Positions 32,180 to 41,572 of a DNA stretch of 64,000 nt are shown here, piece after piece. The number at the start of each line of letters is the position of its first letter. Within the stretch, counting starts at the first letter, position 1. Made by a program: the position numbers and the translations under genes. The DNA comes from Acidobacteriota bacterium (GTDB lineage: Bacteria; Acidobacteriota; Terriglobia; Acidiferrales; UBA7541): positions 54,131 through 118,130 of the forward strand of contig JABCZD010000014.1 of assembly GCA_013289855.1 (NCBI GenBank), read 5' to 3'. A model generated the notes under the pieces. It worked only from the letters and a program-made list of their open reading frames with translations. It was not told where the DNA came from and did not search any database.

Positions 32180-33433
32180 TCAGGATTGTGGCGCCGCGAT
32201 TTCTGCAAGCACCGGGGCGCTGGCAGGACTCTCATTGCCGAAGCGGTCGACGGCGGTGACGGTGTACCAATAACGACGCCCGGGTTGTACTGCCGCATCA
32301 TGAAACGCAGGCGTCGGCAACAATTCGGACGTGACCGCCGCTCCGCGCTGACCTTCCTGTTCGCTGCGATAGACGCGATAGCCCGCCACGTCCGGTTCCG
32401 GGCTGATGGACCAGGATAGGTCCACCACCGGAGCGGCCGCGGGATCACCCTGCAAAACCGCGGCGACCAGTCCTTGCGGCGCCGCTGGCGGGAAAATGTC
32501 TTTCGGCGTGACGATCAGGGGAACAGAATCGGCGGATTCCAGAATCTCCGGGCGCGCCGTCGCGACGGTACGGACCACATACACATAAGTCTCGTCAAAC
32601 ACAAAGTCCGCGTCGCGATAGCTGTTGCTTGCCGGAGAAGCCAGCAGCGCCAGCGGCGATTTCCATCGCGCGTGGGCCAAATCCTTCATCGCCGCGTCGA
32701 TGACCGCTTGATCGACGGGGCTATTCAGTTGCCCGCGGAAAAGCCGATAGGTGACATCGCCGAGAGCCTCTCCGCCAGACGTTTGCGTGATTGGCGGCCA
32801 GCTCAATTCTATGGCGGTCTCCGTGACCTGCGCGTCCACGCCGGCGATGCTCTGCGGAACGGGGAAAATCGCGACTTCCACAATATTCGAGTCCGCAGAA
32901 GATTTTTTCGGCGAAACCCTCGTGCGCACCAGGTACGCCACTTTGCTGCCGGGATGCGCTTTGCCTTTTTCCGGAGGCAGCGGATCGGTGAATTCCACGT
33001 GCTTCTCGACGACGTAATTCGGCACCATGGCACTGGGAATGGCGTACACCAAACGGAAGGACTGGTTATCGGCTGAACCATCCGCTTTGAGCGCTCCGCG
33101 AAAAATCTCGCAAGCCGGATTTTCCGTCAGACGCTTGCCGGTGACGGTCTTGCCGGGCAGCGTAAACGAAAGCAATGCGCCGTCGCCGGATTGCCGCGCA
33201 GTGAGATCGGTAATGGCTGAAGGAATGGGCGGCGAAGGCGGCGTGGGCTGGCCGGGCGCGCCACAACCTGCGAGCAGCAAGCAGCACGAAAAAATGATCA
33301 AGTACGCAATGGCGGTAGGGGCGGCGATGCGAGCCGCGGGTTGACGAGCTGTTTGAAAGATCGTTCGACAGGCCGTTCGCGCGAACAAACCTTGCACACG
33401 AACCTCAACGCTACCCGGCTGGGCTGGCTGCAT
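32180..33433 (-). CDS. Lipoprotein with fibronectin type III-like domains
   Basis: A 417-residue protein with a lipobox, CCLLLAGCGAPG, preceded by the hydrophobic AIAYLIIFS. The mature part is two or three fibronectin type III-like beta sandwiches: SAITDLTARQSGDGALLSFT, then TAIELSWPPITQ, and finally VVDLSWSISPEPDVAGYRVY and RYWYTVTAVDRFGNES. It is anchored in a membrane facing the periplasm or outside and probably binds other surface molecules. The n-region before the hydrophobic segment is long (about 40 residues), so the true start could be later. It is transcribed in the same direction as hslU, 13 bases downstream. Confidence 0.8.
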   Translation of the reverse strand: MQPAQPGSVEVRVQGLFARTACRTIFQTARQPAARIAAPTAIAYLIIFSCCLLLAGCGAPGQPTPPSPPIPSAITDLTARQSGDGALLSFTLPGKTVTGKRLTENPACEIFRGALKADGSADNQSFRLVYAIPSAMVPNYVVEKHVEFTDPLPPEKGKAHPGSKVAYLVRTRVSPKKSSADSNIVEVAIFPVPQSIAGVDAQVTETAIELSWPPITQTSGGEALGDVTYRLFRGQLNSPVDQAVIDAAMKDLAHARWKSPLALLASPASNSYRDADFVFDETYVYVVRTVATARPEILESADSVPLIVTPKDIFPPAAPQGLVAAVLQGDPAAAPVVDLSWSISPEPDVAGYRVYRSEQEGQRGAAVTSELLPTPAFHDAAVQPGRRYWYTVTAVDRFGNESPASAPVLAEIAAPQS

Positions 33434-33446
33434 GCGGTTCGCTTCC

Positions 33447-34928
33447 TTACAAAATGTAGCGGCTCAAATCCTGATTCTTTACGATATCGGCGAGCTGCTT
33501 GGTGACGTACGCTTCGTCAATCTTCACCGTTTTTTTCTTCAGGTCCGGCGCTTCGAAGGAAAGTTCATCCAGCACTTTTTCCAAAATGGTGTGCAGCCGG
33601 CGCGCTCCGATATTTTCCGTTTGCTCGTTCACGCTGGTGGCGAATCGGGCGATGCTTTGCACCGCGTCTTCGGTGAAGGTCAGCTTCACACCCTCGGTTT
33701 CCAGCAGCGCGATGTATTGCTTGACCAGCGCGTTCTTTGGCTCAGTGAGGATGCGCACGAAATCCTCTTCTTTCAGCGACTGCAGCTCCACGCGAATGGG
33801 CAGCCGGCCTTGCAGCTCGGGAATCAGGTCCGAAGGTTTGGTAACGTGAAACGCGCCCGCGGCGATAAACAAAATATGATCGGTGCGGATCATGCCGTAG
33901 CGCGTATTGACGGTGGTGCCTTCGATGATCGGCAAAATGTCGCGTTGCACGCCCTCGCGCGAAACATCCGGGCCGTGTCCAGACTCTCGCCCAGCCACCT
34001 TATCGATTTCGTCGATAAAAATAATGCCCATCTGCTCGGCGCGCTCCACGGCCGTGCGCGTTACCTGATCCATATCCAGCAGCTTGTTTTCCTCTTCCTG
34101 GATGAGGTACTCGAAAGCGTCGGCCACGGTCATCTTGCGCTTTTTCTTTTGCTGCCCGAACATTCCCGAAAGCATGTCCTTGATGTTGACGTCCATCTCC
34201 TCCATGCCCTGGTTGGAGATGATTTCAAAAGACGGCATGGCGCGCTCGCGCACTTCGATATCCACCATACGCTGATCGAGCTTGCCTTCGCGCAGCTGCA
34301 CACGCAGTTTTTCGCGCGTGCGTTGCGATTGCTCATGTTGTGCCGTGGCGTTGGCGCTGGCGTCCGCCGCGCTCACGGTCGTTGACGTTATGCTTTGCGC
34401 TGAAGACGGCGGCGTAGGCGGCGCCGGAGGCAGCAGCAAATCGAGCACGCGCTCTTCGGCGGCCTGTTCGGCGCGTTCGGCCACGTCGTCCAGTTTTTCC
34501 TCGCGCACCATGTCGATGGAGGTCTCGACGAGGTCGCGCACCATGGATTCCACGTCGCGTCCCACGTAGCCCACTTCGGTGTACTTCGAAGCTTCCACTT
34601 TCACGAACGGGCAGCCCGCCAAACGCGCCAGGCGGCGCGCAATCTCCGTCTTGCCCACGCCCGTGGGCCCGATCATCAAAATATTCTTGGGCAGCACGTC
34701 TTCGGCGATCTCGGGAGGCAGTTTTTGGCGGCGCACGCGATTGCGCAGCGCCACGGCCACGGCGCGTTTTGCGGCGGTCTGTCCGACGATGTATTTGTCG
34801 AGCTCCGCGACAATTTCCCGCGGCGTCATATCGTCCAGCGCGGGCAGCAGTTGCTGCTCTTCGCCGGGTGCCGCGCCGTTTCCGCCGTTGGGCATGTAGA
34901 TCAAATCTTTATCGGACTTGCTGGCCAT
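33447..34928 (-). CDS. hslU: ATP-dependent protease ATPase subunit HslU
   Basis: A 493-residue AAA+ unfoldase. MTPREIVAELDKYIVGQ is the conserved start of the ATPase domain; Walker A is GPTGVGKT (residues 87-94), and Walker B is IIFIDEIDK. The I domain (about 140-260) contains a Pro/Ser/Thr/Ala-rich insertion (PAPPTPPSSAQSITSTTVSA onward) that is longer than in E. coli. The C-terminus, ILEKVLDELSFEAPDL to DLSRYIL, has the motif that docks into HslV. About 30 extra residues precede the conserved part. It feeds unfolded proteins to the HslV peptidase encoded just upstream. Confidence 0.95.
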   Translation of the reverse strand: MASKSDKDLIYMPNGGNGAAPGEEQQLLPALDDMTPREIVAELDKYIVGQTAAKRAVAVALRNRVRRQKLPPEIAEDVLPKNILMIGPTGVGKTEIARRLARLAGCPFVKVEASKYTEVGYVGRDVESMVRDLVETSIDMVREEKLDDVAERAEQAAEERVLDLLLPPAPPTPPSSAQSITSTTVSAADASANATAQHEQSQRTREKLRVQLREGKLDQRMVDIEVRERAMPSFEIISNQGMEEMDVNIKDMLSGMFGQQKKKRKMTVADAFEYLIQEEENKLLDMDQVTRTAVERAEQMGIIFIDEIDKVAGRESGHGPDVSREGVQRDILPIIEGTTVNTRYGMIRTDHILFIAAGAFHVTKPSDLIPELQGRLPIRVELQSLKEEDFVRILTEPKNALVKQYIALLETEGVKLTFTEDAVQSIARFATSVNEQTENIGARRLHTILEKVLDELSFEAPDLKKKTVKIDEAYVTKQLADIVKNQDLSRYIL

Positions 34929-35039
34929 GAGTTGCTCGATTCCTTATACCACTGCGTTCCTACAATTGCTCGGATGCCTAAACCGCGCACGGCGTCTTAC
35001 GCCGAGGTTGCGCTAAATCCGCCGGTAGAGCGCGACCCG

Positions 35040-35576
35040 CTAAATCTCTTCCACCGTAAAATTCGCGTTGGTGTAAATGCAGATCTCGCTGGCGATGCGC
35101 ATGGCTTCCATGGCGATATCCTTCAAAGGCAGCTTGGAATGCTTGGCCAGCGCGCGCGCCGCGGAAAGCGCGTAGGCGCCGCCCGAACCGATGGCCACGA
35201 TGCCATCATCCGGCTCGATCACGTCGCCATTGCCGGAAAGGATGAACGTGCCCTTGGAATCCGCCACGATCAGCAGCGCTTCCAGATGCCGCAAGGCGCG
35301 GTCCTTGCGCCAGTCCTTGGCGAGTTCCACGGCGGATTTTTGCAGGTTGCCGGAAAATTCCTGCAGCTTGCCTTCAAAGCGTTCGAAGAGCGAAATGGCG
35401 TCCGCGGTGGACCCGGCGAATCCCGCCACCACCTTGTCATTGTAAAGACGCCGCGTCTTGCGCGCCGTATGCTTCATCACGTGATCGCCCATGGTGACTT
35501 GACCATCGGCGATCAAAACCACTTTATTTTCTCTGCGCACGCACAACACGGTAGTTCCATGCATGATCCCGTGCAT
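35040..35576 (-). CDS. hslV: ATP-dependent protease proteolytic subunit HslV
   Basis: A 178-residue N-terminal-nucleophile peptidase. MHGTTVLCVRRENKVVLIAD contains the catalytic threonine that becomes residue 1 after processing, and DGQVTMGD follows. VVAGFAGSTADAISLFERFE and DGIVAIGSGGAYALSAARAL are the family's conserved blocks. The ATG at 35576 (GGGA nine bases upstream) is chosen; an ATG four codons later gives the sequence immediately before the threonine pair. It forms the double-ring core of the HslUV protease, with hslU 111 bases downstream. Confidence 0.95.
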   Translation of the reverse strand: MHGIMHGTTVLCVRRENKVVLIADGQVTMGDHVMKHTARKTRRLYNDKVVAGFAGSTADAISLFERFEGKLQEFSGNLQKSAVELAKDWRKDRALRHLEALLIVADSKGTFILSGNGDVIEPDDGIVAIGSGGAYALSAARALAKHSKLPLKDIAMEAMRIASEICIYTNANFTVEEI

Positions 35577-35706
35577 AGGCGCGCTTCCCTGGCTATCACG
35601 CATCCCAACATTATACCGCGAGCCGGCGAAAACGCCGCCATTGCGTGGGGCAGAGACGCGGACCGCCGGATTATTATGGCTAACGCAGGCGCTGCGCCTA
35701 GCGCAT

Positions 35707-37281
35707 TTAGGACTGCGGAATTTCGCGGAAAGACAAAATCTTGTAGCTCAGGGGGCTTTGTACGTAGTTGATCCAGCAACTGCTGTAGTAAATGCTGTTA
35801 CCGCCGCCGGTCATCATGATTGTGGGCGCACCCAGGGTTGGCAAGGGATTCCCGCTGCCGTCCACGGTCGTAGCGAGCACCACGGCCCCGTAGACATTTC
35901 CACTGACGCTCGGCGACGTCGTGGACAAAGTTCCCTTTCCGATCGCCAACACGATGCCATCCCACGAATCATGTGGTCCGAAGCTAAGGTTTCCGGTAAC
36001 GACCAGCACACCGTACCCGGTCTGCGCCCAGTTGCTCACCGACAGATCGCCGTTGACCACCACAGTGACCGGGTTTGTTGGGGACATAGTTGGCGGGAAA
36101 ATAGATGGAGTGGCCGGGGTGTTCGCTGCGGGTATGTTCACGTCGGCATTCTGCGCGATGGTCTGGACCAACGCGTTCAGTGTGGCGGGGGTCTGCCAAC
36201 TCGGCGGCATCGTAACCAGTCCGACATTTGGCGTGGTGCCGCTTGGGCCTGCATTATATTGCGGCGCTCCCGTATAGCCTGCGCCCGGCGTCGGAATCGC
36301 CGCCAGGATACTCGTCCCATCGGGGCCGTTCGTATAACCAACGGCCGCCACCGGAGGCGCGTTGGGCGTGCAGCTGGGCGCGGCGACTGGGTTGTTCGAT
36401 TGCGAGTCGATTCCAGTGACGGTAAACCCGGTCGAGCCGGTGTAGTTAACGCCATTTCCGTCCAGGGTCAGCGCCGCGGGAAATGATAGACCGAGGGTGA
36501 TCGGAGCCACCACGTACTGCAGGATGCGCTGGCTCCCGTTGGGCATCGCCGCAAGCGAAGTGATCTCGAGCGCCTGGACGCCGCCGGGCACAGCATCAGC
36601 ATAAAGGTGACCATTCGCGTACAGAACCGGAGTGCCCTGCAAAGTGACATTGGGATTCACATTTACGCCGTTGGCCAGCGCGGAACCCACTGTGACCGCG
36701 TTGATGCGCACCCATTTGTATATCGGACCTGGCAGCACTTGCTGTGTCGTCGGCGGAACATAAACGGAATTCGTAGATAGCATTGCCGGAGAGGAAGTTG
36801 GCGGGGGAATGCCGCCGGACTCCTGCGCGTATTCGGTATCGGGATATGTGGTGGGCGTGCTCAGATCCCACGGCGCCACGGTTTCGCCCGGCAAAGGATT
36901 GAGGATGTACCAAACCTGCCCGGGAGCGGGCAGCGAGCCCGCGGGAAGCGCCAAAGCCGTTGGCAAATAATTCGCGGACTTCGCCAGCATCCGTCCACGG
37001 CCTTCTTCCAGACCGGCCAGCGCCGCGTAATAAACGCTGGTGGCAGAATGATAGTTTCCCGTGAGCGCGGAATCCGTTCCGGAAGCCATGATGAGCGCTA
37101 TGCCAACCACACAAATCAGCAGCAACGCGAATAGCGAAATCAGCAGAGCTACTCCAGACTCCGCGGTGCGTGCTCGAAATGTGCGCGCCAAGTGCAAGGT
37201 TCGTCCGTCCTGTACTGCGTTGCTACGCATCGGTCTCTGAATTCCCGTTTCGACGCATCCTCGCGGAAAACCCACCGTCAT
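35707..37281 (-). CDS. PilX-like pilus assembly protein
   Basis: A 524-residue protein. The N-terminus has one hydrophobic helix, GVALLISLFALLLICVVGIA, followed by MASGTDSALTGNYHSATSVY and AALAGLEEGR, the pattern of PilX-family minor pilins, which lack the classical F-T-L-x-E cleavage site. The rest is a large proline- and glycine-rich extracellular domain ending in beta-strand-rich sequence. Minor pilins prime type IV pilus assembly. It is the last gene of a minus-strand operon of four. A GTG six bases upstream, directly after the pilW stop, is an alternative start. Confidence 0.72.
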   Translation of the reverse strand: MTVGFPRGCVETGIQRPMRSNAVQDGRTLHLARTFRARTAESGVALLISLFALLLICVVGIALIMASGTDSALTGNYHSATSVYYAALAGLEEGRGRMLAKSANYLPTALALPAGSLPAPGQVWYILNPLPGETVAPWDLSTPTTYPDTEYAQESGGIPPPTSSPAMLSTNSVYVPPTTQQVLPGPIYKWVRINAVTVGSALANGVNVNPNVTLQGTPVLYANGHLYADAVPGGVQALEITSLAAMPNGSQRILQYVVAPITLGLSFPAALTLDGNGVNYTGSTGFTVTGIDSQSNNPVAAPSCTPNAPPVAAVGYTNGPDGTSILAAIPTPGAGYTGAPQYNAGPSGTTPNVGLVTMPPSWQTPATLNALVQTIAQNADVNIPAANTPATPSIFPPTMSPTNPVTVVVNGDLSVSNWAQTGYGVLVVTGNLSFGPHDSWDGIVLAIGKGTLSTTSPSVSGNVYGAVVLATTVDGSGNPLPTLGAPTIMMTGGGNSIYYSSCWINYVQSPLSYKILSFREIPQS

Positions 37282-37287
37282 CGTCAC

Positions 37288-38169
37288 TTACTGAAACGAA
37301 TTCATCACGCTCGCGCGCCCGGTCAGCTCCACTACCCTTCGTTGACCCGTTTGCGGATCCGGTGTGGGCGTCTGCACGATCAGCGTGATGGTGATGCTGC
37401 GGATGTTCATGGGCGTTCCGTAAGGCAGCCCCGCCGTGGAGCAATCCTGCGGTCCCGTCGGCGTGGCACATGTGTACGTAAACATTGGCACGGGATTGCC
37501 ACCGGGAAACATGTTGGGGTACACCGCATTGATCTGCGCAATCTGCGCGGGCGACGCATAATTCATTACATTTTGCACGAAAGGGACGAGCAGGCTGTCC
37601 GGATACGTGGCGTACGGATCCACAATCGAGGTGGGCTTGGGGAATACCCCGCGGCCCAACGTCGTGGTTCCGTCCATGATCGTGTAGCGAATAAACGATA
37701 CCAGGCCGGGAACCTGCGGAGTGACCTCAAGAAACAGCCCATAGGGCCCAGGTGTGTTACATGTGTTGCCAATCCAACAAGGCACCTGTGGACTGCTCGT
37801 GTAGTTGGGGTTCCAGGTCACCGGCGTATCCGCGTACTGCGAGTAATTCGGACCGTTAGTTGTGTTGGGCGGGTTCTCGAACTGATTGGGGGGCGGATAG
37901 CCAGCGTCACTGATATCGCGCATCATCTGGTCCAGTCCCAGACGCGCCTCCTGGAAGGAATTCAAGACTTGCGATTCCGATTGATAGCGTCTTTGCGAAA
38001 CGCCCAGCAAAGTAAATGCCGAGCCGCAAATCAATAAAAAAATGCCCATGGAGACCATCATTTCCAGCAGCGTGAAGCCGCCGTCGCCGTGTTGTGCGCC
38101 GAGCACAGTTCTCCCGCCAAATCTTTTTTGACTGCGGCGTTTAGCGATTGTGTTTCCGGCCGCCGTCAT
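37288..38169 (-). CDS. PilW-like minor pilin (prepilin)
   Basis: A 293-residue prepilin. The cleavage/methylation site is G31|FTLLE with Glu36 at position +5, followed by the hydrophobic helix MMVSMGIFLLICGSAFTLLG. The extracellular part starts with YQSESQVLNSFQEARLGLDQ, the helix that packs in the pilus, and continues as a beta-rich domain. It overlaps the pilV stop by four bases (ATGA). It is a minor pilin of the type IV pilus or a related pseudopilus. Confidence 0.85.
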   Translation of the reverse strand: MTAAGNTIAKRRSQKRFGGRTVLGAQHGDGGFTLLEMMVSMGIFLLICGSAFTLLGVSQRRYQSESQVLNSFQEARLGLDQMMRDISDAGYPPPNQFENPPNTTNGPNYSQYADTPVTWNPNYTSSPQVPCWIGNTCNTPGPYGLFLEVTPQVPGLVSFIRYTIMDGTTTLGRGVFPKPTSIVDPYATYPDSLLVPFVQNVMNYASPAQIAQINAVYPNMFPGGNPVPMFTYTCATPTGPQDCSTAGLPYGTPMNIRSITITLIVQTPTPDPQTGQRRVVELTGRASVMNSFQ

Positions 38170-38741
38170 TTATTGATCACCGTGTCCAGCGTCACCGGCA
38201 AAACGAAGCCCGTGCCGCCCACTTGCCGCACCCCGACGATAAATCGTTTACTCGTTGCCGATCCGTTGTTCGTGGTGGTAATCACCGCCCAGCGCACGTC
38301 CCATTGCGCGCCGGTGGGGTCGTTGGGATCGGTGTACGGCGTGGCATAGCTGTAGCCCGACACTAAACTCTGCGAAAAATCGATCACCGGCCGGTTGTTG
38401 GCCATAAGGATCGGGCTGCCCACCAATACATTCGGCTGCGTCGGATCGCCCAGATAGCAGAAGTAACCCTGCGCATCCGTGAAACTGGGTGGAGGTGGGG
38501 TGCTCGTGGGGTTTAACGGCTGCGCGATCATCTGATCCAGTTCCCGCTGCGCCAGCACCAGCGACGAGGAGTTGGTGCGATTTCCGCTGTTCAGCAGTAT
38601 CGACGCCGGCACCAGCTGCGCAACGCCCACCAGCCCGATAATCAGGATCACCGTGGCCATCATCGTCTCCAGCAGACTTAGGCCTGCTTGGCCGAGCTTT
38701 TTACTTATTGCCATTCTCGTCATCGATACACGCTCGGCCAT
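38166..38741 (-). CDS. PilV-like minor pilin (prepilin)
   Basis: A 191-residue prepilin with the processing site G20|LSLLE and Glu25 at position +5. The helix ETMMATVILIIGLVGVAQLV follows, then RTNSSSLVLAQRELDQMIAQ and a beta-rich C-terminal domain. It starts one base after the fimT stop and ends in a four-base overlap with pilW, so the operon is translationally coupled. It is probably a minor pilin that helps initiate the fibre. Confidence 0.85.
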   Translation of the reverse strand: MAERVSMTRMAISKKLGQAGLSLLETMMATVILIIGLVGVAQLVPASILLNSGNRTNSSSLVLAQRELDQMIAQPLNPTSTPPPPSFTDAQGYFCYLGDPTQPNVLVGSPILMANNRPVIDFSQSLVSGYSYATPYTDPNDPTGAQWDVRWAVITTTNNGSATSKRFIVGVRQVGGTGFVLPVTLDTVINK

Positions 38742-38742
38742 C

Positions 38743-39396
38743 TCAACTCACTTGCTGCCACACGCCACCGGCGGGTGCCGTCCATATCTGCACCACTCCC
38801 GACGGTAGCAGCACCACCGCGCGAAAACCCGCATCGGCGCCCGACCCACTGCCCAGATACAACACAGACACGAAATTCACGGTCGCTCCGCCTGCGTTGA
38901 TCACCGCACCCCGGGCATCGAAGGTAACCACGGCATTGGCACCGGAAATCGTCGTGAGCGGCAATCCCGAGCTGCCCAGCGCCGCCACAATTGGGCCGGG
39001 GCTGGGGATTGCTCCGCCTATTGGGAGCAACGTGTTTTGTCCTGTGATGGCGTCCTGCGTCTCGCCCGGGTCCGGTAGGTGGTTGCGGTTGGTGTCCCCA
39101 TACACCAGCCAGCCCGCGCCAGACTGCTGGATCTGGCAGTCCACCGGTTTATTCAAGCGAATCGCTTCATAACGCGTGAACTTGATTATCCCCGCAAGCC
39201 GCGCGGCGGCGTCATTCAATTGGTAGGATGCAAACGCGCGCGTCAGCGAAGGCATCGCGACGGCCGCCAAGATCAGCAATACCGCGATGGAGACCACCAT
39301 CTCAACGAGGCTGAAGCCATTGTGCGACGTAAAACGCGGTCTCAAGAGCTTTGCGCGCTGTCCCAAGACAATCTCCTCGTTCGTTCCGGGTGGCAT
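38743..39396 (-). CDS. GspH/FimT-type pseudopilin
   Basis: A 217-residue prepilin from ATG 39396. The cleavage site is G27|FSLVE with Glu32 at position +5, followed by the hydrophobic helix SIAVLLILAAVAMPSL. The globular part has the GspH/FimT pattern: LNDAAARLAGIIKFTRYEAI, VDCQIQQSGAGWLVYGDTN and a C-terminal strand pair near VVLLPSGVVQIWT. It is the first gene of the minor pilin operon. The open frame further upstream lacks a family match. Confidence 0.87.
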   Translation of the reverse strand: MPPGTNEEIVLGQRAKLLRPRFTSHNGFSLVEMVVSIAVLLILAAVAMPSLTRAFASYQLNDAAARLAGIIKFTRYEAIRLNKPVDCQIQQSGAGWLVYGDTNRNHLPDPGETQDAITGQNTLLPIGGAIPSPGPIVAALGSSGLPLTTISGANAVVTFDARGAVINAGGATVNFVSVLYLGSGSGADAGFRAVVLLPSGVVQIWTAPAGGVWQQVS

Positions 39397-39622
39397 GACG
39401 GCACTCCGCCGGGGCTGACGACGTGACTTTGCGGCCTTGCACCTGACTGCGGGTCTGGGTAACGAGGCTCGGGATTCATTCCACCGAGTAACAACGTATC
39501 CTGCTGAGAGACAGTATGTTAGTACATTCTGAACCATTGTGGGAAGGATTGCAGGCCCCCCGTTGACGTTTCCAGCACTACCAAACATCGCCCTGCCAAG
39601 CCTTGAGAGGCAAATCCGATGG

Positions 39623-41572
39623 CTAGAGGTGTTTTGCCAAGGCTTCGGCGTTGCGGTGCGCGATGGCCTCGATGGAAATCATGGGGTTAACGCCCGATGC
39701 CGATGGAAACGAGGACCCATCCATTACGTATAGGTTGCGCGCCTCCCAGGTTTGGCCCTCTGGGTTGGTGGCTGAGCTGCGCGGCGAACTTCCCATGCGC
39801 GCCGAGCCCATAATGTGAAACGAAAATAGCGCCAGCTGTCCTGAGCTCCAGCCTGCGGCATCCATGTCTCGCGTGAAAGTTTCGTGGGACCCGCGGCGTC
39901 CCGGTTCATAGCAGCAGAACTTTGCGTGCGGAGAATAAATCAGTCGCGCGCCTGCCGCTTCCAGAATACGCGCCGCGCCATGAAAACCTTTGCGCAAGTG
40001 TGCGCGGTCAAACGCGGAAAGCGCGTAGTGCGTTACCGGCCAACCGGTGCGGTCTACGGTCACGCGTCCGCCGTCGCGGTCCCGCAGCAGCACGCCGATG
40101 CCTGATGTGTGCGCCAATTTTTCCAGCAGTGCGCGATATTGCCGCGGTTCGCGCCACGGCAAAACCGCCGCCGCGATCACCGGTTGCAGCGCGGTGGTTT
40201 CATACTTCACGCCATAATTCCCTGTCATGCGGCAATGTTCGTCGGAATAGATTGCCTGCATGGTGCCTTCCCACGGGCGAATCTCTTCGTCGAATACGCC
40301 ACTGACATTTGAAACCGGATGCAAATGCAGATGCCGTCCGATGTGCGCATTGCGCAGTCCCGACCGCAGCAGCAATGCTGGCGTATGAATCGCTCCACAT
40401 GCCACCACCACCGCTTTGCAGCGCACCGTAACGCGATGCCCGTCTTTCGTGCGAGCTTCGACTCCGGTAGCCGCACCCGTTGCGATGTTGATGCGCATCG
40501 CTCGCGTATCCGCAAAAATTCGCGCTCCGGCGTTTTGCGCATCCAGCAGAAAAGTTTTCGCCGTGGATTGTTTCGCGCCAATCGCGCAACCCAGTCCGCA
40601 ATAGCCGCAAACTTTTCCCTGGTCGCAGCCGAGCACGTTGCGCGGCATGGCGTCCACGTGCCAGCCGAGCGAACGCAGCCCGCGCCGGAGCACTTCTTCC
40701 CTCGCGGAAACGCGGTTGTGCTCCAGATTCACATGCAGCCGTTCGCACACCGCGTCCAGGCTGCGCGTGTATTCCTCGCTCGTGAACCACGGCACTCCCG
40801 CCGCGGCCCACTCGGCGCGCACATCATCTGGTGTGCGAAACGACGTCGTGTAGTTCACCACCGTCCCGCCGCCCACGCACTCGCCCGCCAGCAATCCCAC
40901 GCTGCGGTCCGCGGTGGATGCAAAACCGCGGTCCGCGTACAAATTATAAAAACCCTTCAGTTCCGCGCCATCAAAATCCGCGTCGTCGTAATACCCGCCG
41001 GCTTCGAGGACAATCACATCTTTGCCAGCAGCCGCCAGTACCGCCGCCACCGTTCCGCCGCCCGCGCCAGAACCCACCACGCAAACATCCGCCGTCAGTT
41101 CCAGATCGCGCTGCGGAACCGTCACGCGCAACGCTCGCGCCGCTGCGGGACGTTGCACCCCCAGCGGTCCGGGATAGCCGAACTTTTCCCACACCGGACT
41201 CGCCGTGCCATGTGCTCCCGGCAGCATCACGTACAAATATCCGATCGCTTTGCGCAGCGCCTGGAACGCTCCCCGCCGCTGCGCCAGCACGCTATCCGCC
41301 CAACTCAGCAGCACGCGAAGGCGCTCTTCCGCGGGCAACGCGGAAAACGCCGCGGTCCGCCGTATCGCAAATAGCGAATGCAGTCGCGAATCCCAAATAT
41401 TCAGCAATTGCAGCAGCTGCTCGGGGCGCCCGGTAACCGCCGGATCCGGCAGCGCCTCGGCAATCGCGCGCGCCACGCCCATCTCCGCCGCCGAAGGCCA
41501 ACCCTCGTCCGCCGGCGCAAACGTATCGCAAATCGCTTCCAGCGCGCGCTGCTGTCCGACCGTCAATTTCAT
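39623..41572 (-). CDS. GMC oxidoreductase with a gluconate-dehydrogenase-like N-terminal region
   Basis: A 649-residue FAD enzyme from ATG 41572. The first 150 residues (MKLTVGQQRALEAICDTFAP) resemble the small subunit type of gluconate 2-dehydrogenase. The FAD domain begins LTADVCVVGSGAGGGTVAAV near residue 185, with GECVGGGTVVNYTTSFRTPD and GYCGLGCAIGAKQSTAKTFL further on. The C-terminus has SFHIMGSARMG and the active-site region YVMDGSSFPSASGVNPMISI. GMC enzymes oxidise alcohols or sugars; the fusion suggests a membrane- or cytochrome-linked alcohol or sugar dehydrogenase. The electron acceptor is unknown. Confidence 0.87.
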   Translation of the reverse strand: MKLTVGQQRALEAICDTFAPADEGWPSAAEMGVARAIAEALPDPAVTGRPEQLLQLLNIWDSRLHSLFAIRRTAAFSALPAEERLRVLLSWADSVLAQRRGAFQALRKAIGYLYVMLPGAHGTASPVWEKFGYPGPLGVQRPAAARALRVTVPQRDLELTADVCVVGSGAGGGTVAAVLAAAGKDVIVLEAGGYYDDADFDGAELKGFYNLYADRGFASTADRSVGLLAGECVGGGTVVNYTTSFRTPDDVRAEWAAAGVPWFTSEEYTRSLDAVCERLHVNLEHNRVSAREEVLRRGLRSLGWHVDAMPRNVLGCDQGKVCGYCGLGCAIGAKQSTAKTFLLDAQNAGARIFADTRAMRINIATGAATGVEARTKDGHRVTVRCKAVVVACGAIHTPALLLRSGLRNAHIGRHLHLHPVSNVSGVFDEEIRPWEGTMQAIYSDEHCRMTGNYGVKYETTALQPVIAAAVLPWREPRQYRALLEKLAHTSGIGVLLRDRDGGRVTVDRTGWPVTHYALSAFDRAHLRKGFHGAARILEAAGARLIYSPHAKFCCYEPGRRGSHETFTRDMDAAGWSSGQLALFSFHIMGSARMGSSPRSSATNPEGQTWEARNLYVMDGSSFPSASGVNPMISIEAIAHRNAEALAKHL

